Assembly (NCBI GenBank): GCA_947627685.1
Contig: CANQWZ010000008.1
Location: 1 to 25,359 of the forward strand
DNA: 25,359 nucleotides
DNA from: an uncultured Bacilli bacterium
Lineage (GTDB): Bacteria; Bacillota_I; Bacilli_A; ML615J-28; CAG-313
Direction: 5' to 3'
In this document: positions 15,891-22,486 of the stretch, piece by piece
Layout: every line of letters starts with the position of its first letter
Numbering within the stretch: position 1 is the stretch's first letter
Made by a program: the position numbers and the translations under genes
Notes under the pieces: model-generated
What the model was told of the DNA's origin: nothing
What the model saw: the letters and a program-made list of their open reading frames with translations, nothing else
The model's database searches: none

Positions 15891-16652
15891 ATGATTACAT
15901 CTTTAAATAACGAAAAAATCAAGACCTTTCTAGCTTTAAAAGATAAAAAGGTTAGATATCAAGAAAAAAGGTTTTTAATAGAAGGACTTCATTTAGTAGA
16001 AGAAGCTTTTAAAACTTCACTACTTGATACCATAATTACTAGTGATGAAAAAATAGTAGATCAATTTAGTAATATTAACACTATCTTTGTAAATGAAGCC
16101 ATTATTAAAAAACTTTCTTCAACCACTTCCCCTCAGCCGATTATTGGCATTGTAAAAATGCCTTCATATGATGATGATTTTAAGCAACTAATTGCTAAAA
16201 AGGACTTAAAATTAGTTATGTTGGATGATATAAATGATCCTGGTAATCTTGGTACAATTATTAGAACAACTGCTGCACTTGGTTTTGATGGTATCATAAT
16301 AAGCCCTAACACGGTTGATTTATATAACGAAAAAGTAATTAGAGCAACCCAAGGGGTATTATTTAAAATACCAATTATTAAAAAAGATTTGAAAAAGACG
16401 ATTATGATATTAAAATCTCATCAAATCAAGTGTTATGCTACTGCTCTTTTTGGTAACACGATTGCGATTGAAAATTTAAATCCTGCTTCATCTTTTGCGA
16501 TATGCTTTGGTAATGAAGCAAGAGGTATTAACACAAACTTAATGCCCTTAATGGATGAAGTAATTACTTTACCAATGAAAAAAGATGTCGAATCGTTAAA
16601 TGTGGCTGTAGCCTCAGGTATTATCATGTATGAACTAATTAATAAAAAATAG
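15891..16652 (+). CDS. SpoU/TrmH-family RNA 2'-O-methyltransferase
   Basis: This 253-residue SPOUT enzyme uses S-adenosylmethionine to methylate ribose of rRNA or tRNA. An N-terminal substrate-binding domain (LNNEKIKTFLALKDKKVRYQ, then FLIEGLHLVEEA) precedes the trefoil-knot domain with the three SpoU motifs: DPGNLGTIIRTTAALG (N and R), CFGNEARGI, and LPMKKDVESLNVAVASGI. It resembles B. subtilis YsgA and RlmB-type enzymes. The exact target nucleotide is unknown. DegV follows after 10 bases. Confidence 0.92.
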   Translation: MITSLNNEKIKTFLALKDKKVRYQEKRFLIEGLHLVEEAFKTSLLDTIITSDEKIVDQFSNINTIFVNEAIIKKLSSTTSPQPIIGIVKMPSYDDDFKQLIAKKDLKLVMLDDINDPGNLGTIIRTTAALGFDGIIISPNTVDLYNEKVIRATQGVLFKIPIIKKDLKKTIMILKSHQIKCYATALFGNTIAIENLNPASSFAICFGNEARGINTNLMPLMDEVITLPMKKDVESLNVAVASGIIMYELINKK

Positions 16653-16662
16653 GAGATATTTT

Positions 16663-17541
16663 ATGTCAAACAAAATAAAAATTGTAACCGATTCAAATTC
16701 AGGTTTTTCGCAAGAAGAAGCTAAAGAATTAGGTATTGGTCTTATACCAATGCCTTTTACGATTGATGGTAAAGAATACTTAGAAGGGATTAATCTTACA
16801 CATAATGAATTTTATGAACTTTTAAAAAAAGATGTTGCCATTTCAACATCTCAACCATCACAATATTATTTAGAAAAAGCATGGAAAGAAATTTTAACCG
16901 AATATGATGAAATTATATATATTCCAATGACTAGTGGTCTTAGTGCTAGTTGTGAAAGTGCTAAAAGGCTAGCCGAAAAATTTGATGGAAAAGTATTTGT
17001 CGTTGATAATCTAAGAATATCAGTACCTCTTAAAGAAAGTATTTTTGAGGCATTAGCCATGTTAAAGCTTGGTAAAAGTGCAAGTGAAATCAAAGAATAC
17101 TTGGAAAAAACAGGCAAAAAGCATTCAATATATATTATGGTTGAAACCCTAAAATATTTAAAAAGAGGAGGAAGAATTACCCCTATTGCGGCAGCGATTG
17201 GTACGGTTTTGCATATCAAACCCATTCTTTCTTCACGCGGCGATAAATTTGATAAATTTTCTAGTGCTTTAAATTTATACCAAGGTAAAAAGAAAATAAT
17301 CAATCAACTTCGCAAAGAATTAAATGGTGAATTTAAAGAAGAATATGAAAAAGGTAACATTACTATTTCGGTAGCTTATACTAATAATTTAGAAGAAGCC
17401 AATAAATTTAAAGAAGAAATAAAAGCAGCTATTCCTAAGATACGTTTCCGTTTTGTTGATGCTTTGTCATTAAGTATTAGTTGTCATACCGGTCCTGGGG
17501 CGCTTGGTGCCGCAATTATTATTAACAATTACTTAGAATAA
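16663..17541 (+). CDS. DegV family fatty-acid-binding protein (FakB-like)
   Basis: This 292-residue two-domain DegV protein starts with IVTDSNSGFSQEEAKELGIGLIPMPFTIDGKEY, then STSQPS (lipid carboxylate-binding Ser/Thr), MTSGLSASCESA, and LKRGGRI and GPGALG motifs. In Staphylococcus and Streptococcus these proteins (FakB) carry a fatty acid to the FakA kinase for phospholipid synthesis. No FakA gene is in the window. TAGGAGA precedes the ATG, and the gene is probably co-transcribed with the RNA methyltransferase. Confidence 0.93.
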   Translation: MSNKIKIVTDSNSGFSQEEAKELGIGLIPMPFTIDGKEYLEGINLTHNEFYELLKKDVAISTSQPSQYYLEKAWKEILTEYDEIIYIPMTSGLSASCESAKRLAEKFDGKVFVVDNLRISVPLKESIFEALAMLKLGKSASEIKEYLEKTGKKHSIYIMVETLKYLKRGGRITPIAAAIGTVLHIKPILSSRGDKFDKFSSALNLYQGKKKIINQLRKELNGEFKEEYEKGNITISVAYTNNLEEANKFKEEIKAAIPKIRFRFVDALSLSISCHTGPGALGAAIIINNYLE

Positions 17542-17576
17542 AAAAAGCCCTATTTTTGAAAAATAGGACCTTTTTT
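17541..17576. terminator. Bidirectional terminator between DegV and the uridine kinase-like gene
   Basis: The hairpin AAAAAAGCCCTATTTTT with AAATAGGACCTTTTTT (one small mismatch or bulge) has an A run before and a T run after it. It terminates both convergent genes. Confidence 0.9.
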
Positions 17577-19233
17577 ATACATCAAAACAACTACCACCAA
17601 TAAATTCTCTCATTAAGGAATTACAAGGAATAGCTGAGGTATCCGTTATTGGTCTAAAATATTTTAAATATTTAATCAAACGATTAGCTACTAAATATTC
17701 AGGATCAGTATTTTTAATTTCTTTTAAAGCCGGTAAAGCAAAGGTTCTTAAAACACAAAGTTCATAAGGCAACCCGGAATTAAAAACGTAATTTACACCT
17801 TCTTGGTTAGGATAAATCCATCTAAATTCACCATGTCTTACTGAAGGCCACATTTTAATGGTGTTAGCAGCAGGACAGTTTCTAAATTTCATATCCCGCA
17901 CAATACGTCTAATTAATCTTAAATCAGTAGTATTGAGTGGTGTATGGTCATCGATGTTAACTTGCGCTTGAGGTGATATATATATTTTATATTTATTCTT
18001 CTTAGGAATAGAGGCCGTTAATATTTCATTTAAGGCATGAATTCCTTCAATAATAATAGGACTATTAGAACTTACTTTAATGGTTTTACCCATTTCTCTT
18101 TTACCAGTTTGAAAATTAAAATGTGGTAAAGTTACCTCTTGCCCATGTATTAAAGCATAAAGATCTTTATTAAATAATTCAACATCAAGACAATTAATAT
18201 GTTCTAAATCAATCTTATCAAGCGTAGTATTTTGAATTTTGCAAATATCATCTTTTTCTAAATAATAATCATCCATTGAGATGGTAACAGGTTGAATACC
18301 TCTTGATAATAACTCGATACATAAACGGTTACAAAAAGTTGTTTTACCGCTTGAACTTGGTCCCGCAATCGCAATTAATCTAATTTCTTTAATTCTTTTT
18401 TCAATTTTGTAGCCTAAATCAGCTAGCATATTGTTATGCCTTGCTTCACAAGTTTGAATAAATTTGGTAATATCACCCGTTTCTACTTGATGATTAATTC
18501 CCACAATGGTTTGTAAATTAACTTTTTTATTCCATGAATAAGCATCATTTAGCGTTTTACTATAGGTAGCTTCTTTATGGAAAATAGGAATACGAGCGTT
18601 TAATTCATAACGAGGATACTGAATAATAATATTATCATCATACTTTTTTAGTTTATATTTTTTGATACAACCAGTCGATGGTAACATATATGAATGAAGA
18701 TAATCATAATAATTATCACATTTATATAAATGTACAGTATCTTCAGGACGATATTTTAAAATTTCTAATTTGTCTAAATGGCTATATTCTTGATATATTT
18801 TAGTAGCCTCATCTTTAGTTACGGTTATTCTTTCAATTGCTAAATTGGCATTAATAATACGTTTTACTTCTTGCATGATATTTGGTAGAACATCACCTAC
18901 CTTAAAACCATCTGTAAGTGATTGGCAAAGAATAGAACGTGATACATTATAACTAAAACGAATATCGTTACCTTTATATAAATTATTAAAAGCCATGGCA
19001 ACAATATAACGAAGCGTAGCTTCATAAGCCTTGCCAGCTTCAATGTTATTAATGCCTAGTAAAGTAATATGGGCATTATTATTTTTAGCAGTTAAAGGAT
19101 AACGTAATTCTTTAATTTGTGAATCAATTTGACAAATCATATAATTAGTTTTAAGATTATCATCAATTAAATCAATGACTTTGGTATTTTCATTAATCGT
19201 TTTTAAAACGCCATTTAAGTATACTTGAATCAT
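17575..19233 (-). CDS. Nucleoside (uridine) kinase-like protein with N-terminal TGS/ThrRS-like region
   Basis: This 552-residue protein has an N-terminal ubiquitin-like TGS domain (VYLNGVLKTINENTKVIDL...), followed by a region like the second additional domain of threonyl-tRNA synthetase, and a C-terminal phosphoribulokinase/uridine kinase domain with P-loop GPSSSGKTT (291-299), MDDYY and LRLIRRIVRDMKFR. This fused form is widespread in Clostridia and relatives and is usually annotated as nucleoside or uridine kinase. Whether the TGS/SAD part binds RNA or a nucleotide is unknown. AAAGGAGG precedes the ATG. Confidence 0.88.
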   Translation of the reverse strand: MIQVYLNGVLKTINENTKVIDLIDDNLKTNYMICQIDSQIKELRYPLTAKNNNAHITLLGINNIEAGKAYEATLRYIVAMAFNNLYKGNDIRFSYNVSRSILCQSLTDGFKVGDVLPNIMQEVKRIINANLAIERITVTKDEATKIYQEYSHLDKLEILKYRPEDTVHLYKCDNYYDYLHSYMLPSTGCIKKYKLKKYDDNIIIQYPRYELNARIPIFHKEATYSKTLNDAYSWNKKVNLQTIVGINHQVETGDITKFIQTCEARHNNMLADLGYKIEKRIKEIRLIAIAGPSSSGKTTFCNRLCIELLSRGIQPVTISMDDYYLEKDDICKIQNTTLDKIDLEHINCLDVELFNKDLYALIHGQEVTLPHFNFQTGKREMGKTIKVSSNSPIIIEGIHALNEILTASIPKKNKYKIYISPQAQVNIDDHTPLNTTDLRLIRRIVRDMKFRNCPAANTIKMWPSVRHGEFRWIYPNQEGVNYVFNSGLPYELCVLRTFALPALKEIKNTDPEYLVANRLIKYLKYFRPITDTSAIPCNSLMREFIGGSCFDV

Positions 19234-19272
19234 TATTATCCTCCTTTTCTTGATATATTTTTAAGTATATAT

Positions 19273-19301
19273 ATTTTAGCATAAATCTTTTTATTTTGCA
19301 A
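19273..19301 (-). promoter_or_regulatory. Predicted promoter of the uridine kinase-like gene
   Basis: On the minus strand TTGCAA (19296-19301) and TAAAAT (19273-19278) are 17 bases apart, with an extended -10 TGC. Confidence 0.7.
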
Positions 19302-19358
19302 TATAAATATTTTAAAGCATATTTATTTAAAATAATCGCATAAATGATAAAATTAGTA

Positions 19359-19364
19359 TATAAT
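19359..19364 (+). promoter_or_regulatory. Candidate -10 of the MATE transporter gene
   Basis: TATAAT lies 21 bases before the ATG. The hexamer at -35 distance (TCGCAT) is weak, so the call is tentative. Confidence 0.4.
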
Positions 19365-19385
19365 AAATAATTTGAGGATATTAAT

Positions 19386-20741
19386 ATGAAAGATAGAACA
19401 TTTTTAGCCCAAGGAAAAGTATCAAAATTAGTTATAAAACTTGCCATTCCAACGATTATTGCGCAAGTTGTGAATTTATTATATAATATTGTCGATCGTA
19501 TATATATAGGACATATCAGTGAAGTTGGTGATAAGGCTTTAACAGGTGTTGGAGTATGTATGCCTATTATTTTGATTATTTCAGCTTTTGCCGCATTAAT
19601 AGGTTATGGTGGTTCACCTAAAGCATCGATTTATTTAGGTGAAGATAATATCGAAAAAGCCGAAAAAACAATGGGCAATAGCCTAACTTTATTAATAATT
19701 TTAGGCCTTTTATTAACTACTATTATTATGATATTTGCGAAAGACTTTTTGTCCTTTTTTGGCGCAAGTTCTAGTACTATTACTTATGCATATAATTATC
19801 TTATCATATATAGTATCGGTAGTCTTTTTGTGATGATTACGCTTGGAATGAATAGTTTCATTTCCGCGCAAGGTTATACTAAAATAAGTATGTTATCAGT
19901 GTTAATTGGGGCTTTTTTAAATAGTTTTTTAGATCCTATTTTTATTTTTGTTTTTAATCTAGGTGTAAAAGGAGCAGCTATTGCGACGGTTATTTCGCAA
20001 TTTATTTCGGCTCTTTTTGTGATAATTTTTCTATGTAGTAGTAAATCACTTATGCATCTAAAATTAAAAAATTTAAAATTAGACTTTAAAATTATTGGAC
20101 CCATTCTTGCGCTTGGGTTATCACCTTTTATTATGCAATTTACAGAAGCCATTATATATATGTGTTTTAATGCTTCACTTAAAAAATATGGTGGTGATTT
20201 GGCAGTAGGTGCGATGACTATTTTATCAAGCTTAATGCAATTTTCAATGTTACCGCTTTTAGGCCTTGCGCAAGGGGCACAGCCGGTTACAAGTTATAAT
20301 TTTGGTGCGAAAAATAAAGAAAGAGTGGTTGCTTCATTTAAAATTTTATTAATAGTGTCGCTTAGTTATTCCTTTATTTTTTGGCTTTTATTAATGTCTT
20401 TTCCTAAAATTTTTGCGAGCATGTTTACAAATAGTAGTGGCTTACTTGACTATAGTGCTAGAATGATACGTATTTACTTTTTAGCATCGGGTATTTTTGG
20501 TATTCAAATTGCTTGTCAACAAACCTTTATTGCTATTGGTAATGCCAAAGTATCCTTATTTTTAGCAATCTTAAGAAAAATTATTTTACTAATTCCTTTT
20601 ATTTTTATATTACCACTACTATTTGAAGATAAAATAATGGCAGTATATCTTGCTGAACCTTTTGCAGATATCATTGCCGTAAGTGTTACGGCGCTTCTTT
20701 TTGCGATATACTTTAAGAAAGCTATCAAGGCTATAGCCTAA
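19386..20741 (+). CDS. MATE family multidrug/toxin efflux transporter
   Basis: This 451-residue protein has 12 predicted membrane helices in two MatE halves. The N-terminus (LVIKLAIPTIIAQVVNLLYNIVDRIYIGH) and the second half (LGLAQGAQPVTSYNFGAKNKERV) are the classic MATE motifs. These antiporters export cationic drugs or metabolites using H+ or Na+ gradients. The substrate is unknown. TTGAGGAT precedes the ATG. It is divergent from the uridine kinase-like gene and is the last core-type gene before the accessory region. Confidence 0.93.
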   Translation: MKDRTFLAQGKVSKLVIKLAIPTIIAQVVNLLYNIVDRIYIGHISEVGDKALTGVGVCMPIILIISAFAALIGYGGSPKASIYLGEDNIEKAEKTMGNSLTLLIILGLLLTTIIMIFAKDFLSFFGASSSTITYAYNYLIIYSIGSLFVMITLGMNSFISAQGYTKISMLSVLIGAFLNSFLDPIFIFVFNLGVKGAAIATVISQFISALFVIIFLCSSKSLMHLKLKNLKLDFKIIGPILALGLSPFIMQFTEAIIYMCFNASLKKYGGDLAVGAMTILSSLMQFSMLPLLGLAQGAQPVTSYNFGAKNKERVVASFKILLIVSLSYSFIFWLLLMSFPKIFASMFTNSSGLLDYSARMIRIYFLASGIFGIQIACQQTFIAIGNAKVSLFLAILRKIILLIPFIFILPLLFEDKIMAVYLAEPFADIIAVSVTALLFAIYFKKAIKAIA

Positions 20742-20957
20742 TAGACTATTTTAAAAAATAAGATTCTATAAAATTAGCTAGGATATATTAAAATGATTAT
20801 TACTTGTCATTTTAATGTTATGTCTTTTTGTTTGATAAATAACATATATTATTACTTCATATAATTCATTTAATAGTTTTGTGCATTATCATTTCCAATT
20901 TTGTATTATTAATAACAACTAATTTATCTATTAATTTTAAGTCTTGTAATAAATGAA

Positions 20958-21010
20958 CAAACAAAAAAAGGTGGTATAGAATTTATCTATTATCACCATT
21001 TTTTTGTTTT
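20958..21010. terminator. Strong bidirectional terminator-like hairpin in the boundary region
   Basis: The left arm AAACAAAAAAAGGTGGTATAGA (20958-20979 region) pairs with TCTAT..TCACC..TTTTTTTGTTT (20986-21009) with small mismatches. It is flanked by A and T runs, so it can work in both directions. On the minus strand it follows directly after the TGA of a possible gene remnant. Confidence 0.75.
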
Positions 21011-21087
21011 CACGCCCCAATTAATTCTATAGCTTTTTGGTAAACCTCAACTAATTCTATCTAGTCTAAAATAATTATTTCAATATA
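21010..21087 (-). pseudogene. Possible 3' remnant of a decayed minus-strand gene
   Basis: Read on the minus strand, the last codons before TGA (21010-21012) give IELVEVYQKAIELIGA, an amphipathic helix that looks like a protein C-terminus. It is interrupted upstream by TAG (21061-21063) and TGA (21088-21090), and no start is visible. The adjacent terminator-like hairpin sits where a gene's own terminator would be. It is too short to assign to a family, and chance cannot be excluded. Confidence 0.3.
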
Positions 21088-21131
21088 TCATAAAATAAGT
21101 AAAAAAATGTGTCGTTTTTATAGTTTTTATG

Positions 21132-21160
21132 TTGACAATAAAATATAAAATTTATAAAAT
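21132..21160 (+). promoter_or_regulatory. Strong promoter of the kinase-NACHT-LRR operon
   Basis: Consensus TTGACA (21132-21137) and TAAAAT (21155-21160) have a 17-base spacer, about 28 bases before the ATG. No operator-like palindrome or regulator gene lies next to it, so the operon may be expressed constitutively. Confidence 0.85.
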
Positions 21161-21188
21161 ATAAGTATAAAAGATTAGGAGGGAAGAT

Positions 21189-22484
21189 ATGAATTTTGAA
21201 GAATTAATAGATTGGTGTCGCGTAAATAATGAAAATATTAGTAAAAAATATAATTTATATGAAGAAAAAGATAGAATCTTTAAAAGACCAAATGATAAGG
21301 AGGCAAAATTAAAACGTTTTTTAATAATTATAATTATGGAGTCATTTTATCCGGAAGATTACGATGCTTACAATAAAAGATGTAGTATATCAGAAAACAG
21401 TATATTTAATTCTGCTAATTTCTATGGCAAGAAAATTAGCAGAATTTTTAAGGATAATTTTTTAGAAATATCTTTGCCAGCTTTTAGTAAGTTATATGTA
21501 GACGGAGAAAAAAACTTTTGCTATTGGGTAGAAATTTTTTCAGCTTTAAATAAACAAAGTGAACTTACATTATTCAAAAATTTGAATGATTTAAATGAAA
21601 TTCTTATAAAAATGCATTATGGACCAAGCATCACTTCTAGGGGATTATACTTAAGGAATTATCTTGAATTATGTGCTGCATATACAATTTTGCATGGTTA
21701 TTCATATAAGGAATTCTTAGAATTAGTAAATAAAGTTAATAAAAAATTGACCCGCTGTGATGATTTTGAAATTGCAAAGAAACCATACACAGAAGAAATA
21801 AAGGAACAATTTGAAAAATTAGAAGAAATTAAAGAAGAAGATTTTTTAACAAAAGTAGAAGTAAATCAACAATATTTTATTAATCCCGAAAGATTGTTAA
21901 GATATAGTACATTAAAAAAAATTCTAAATAGTTTTAATCAAAATAAATATAAAAACATTCTAGCTTATTTTAATTCAGATGAGAATGAATACGAACAAAT
22001 AATAACATTTCTTAATGATGAAGTTAACTCTAAAAGAATTAAAACAGATGAATTTAAATCTGAATTTCAAATTTTGGAAGAATTAGATTTTGATGATACA
22101 TTAGGTAATTTTGTTAATCTTCATGATGAAATTCCAGAAAACCTTTCGGCCGTTGATGTATATTTAGATAAACTTAGAAATAGGATAATAATATTATATA
22201 TTGAAGATCATAGAAATGATCAAATATATAATCCTGAAATAATGCTAAAAGGTATTAATAATTACTTAGATAACTTAGGCCTTAGACCAATTAATTATCC
22301 AATATCTAATGATGAACCTAAATCAACAAATGATAATGTATTTGATAATTTTATTATAAAAGCCGTTAATTATGATAACATAGGCTATGAATATATTAAA
22401 AATTATATTGAAAATGTTTTGAGAAGAATTAACAGCTACGAAAAGCAAACTCCTTCGACTGAAGAACATACTAATGGTTTATAA
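21189..22484 (+). CDS. Uncharacterised 431-residue protein, first gene of the kinase-NACHT-LRR operon
   Basis: No family is recognised. The protein is soluble, mostly helical and charged, with no signal peptide or membrane segment. Residues about 30-200 form one helical block (KRFLIIIIMESFYPEDYDAY, later RGLYLRNYLELCAAYTILHG). About 200-230 is a Glu/Lys-rich, possibly coiled linker. The C-terminal part has LRNRIIILYIEDH and then LGLRPINYP and NVFDNFIIKAV, which faintly recalls the G-x-x-x-I...F-D-x-x-x-x-x-A-V end of GrpE-like exchange factors, an inference at low confidence. TTAGGAGGG precedes the ATG. The kinase-NACHT gene begins two bases after its stop, so the two are almost certainly translated together and this is a likely partner, regulator or target of the receptor. 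Confidence 0.8.
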   Translation: MNFEELIDWCRVNNENISKKYNLYEEKDRIFKRPNDKEAKLKRFLIIIIMESFYPEDYDAYNKRCSISENSIFNSANFYGKKISRIFKDNFLEISLPAFSKLYVDGEKNFCYWVEIFSALNKQSELTLFKNLNDLNEILIKMHYGPSITSRGLYLRNYLELCAAYTILHGYSYKEFLELVNKVNKKLTRCDDFEIAKKPYTEEIKEQFEKLEEIKEEDFLTKVEVNQQYFINPERLLRYSTLKKILNSFNQNKYKNILAYFNSDENEYEQIITFLNDEVNSKRIKTDEFKSEFQILEELDFDDTLGNFVNLHDEIPENLSAVDVYLDKLRNRIIILYIEDHRNDQIYNPEIMLKGINNYLDNLGLRPINYPISNDEPKSTNDNVFDNFIIKAVNYDNIGYEYIKNYIENVLRRINSYEKQTPSTEEHTNGL

Positions 22485-22486
22485 TT

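Larger units (their letters stand above)
20742..21128. other. Gene-poor boundary region
   Basis: No intact gene is seen on either strand. It contains a weak inverted repeat ATTAAAATGA (20787-20796) with TCATTTTAAT (20807-20816) that may help end the MATE transcript, a strong A/T-flanked hairpin at 20958-21010, and a possible minus-strand gene remnant just beyond it. It separates the core-type genes from the kinase-NACHT operon. Confidence 0.7.

Noticed and set aside
20792..20863. Tiny plus-strand open frame in the boundary region
   Set aside because: About 23 codons of AT-rich sequence without a ribosome site or any family likeness.
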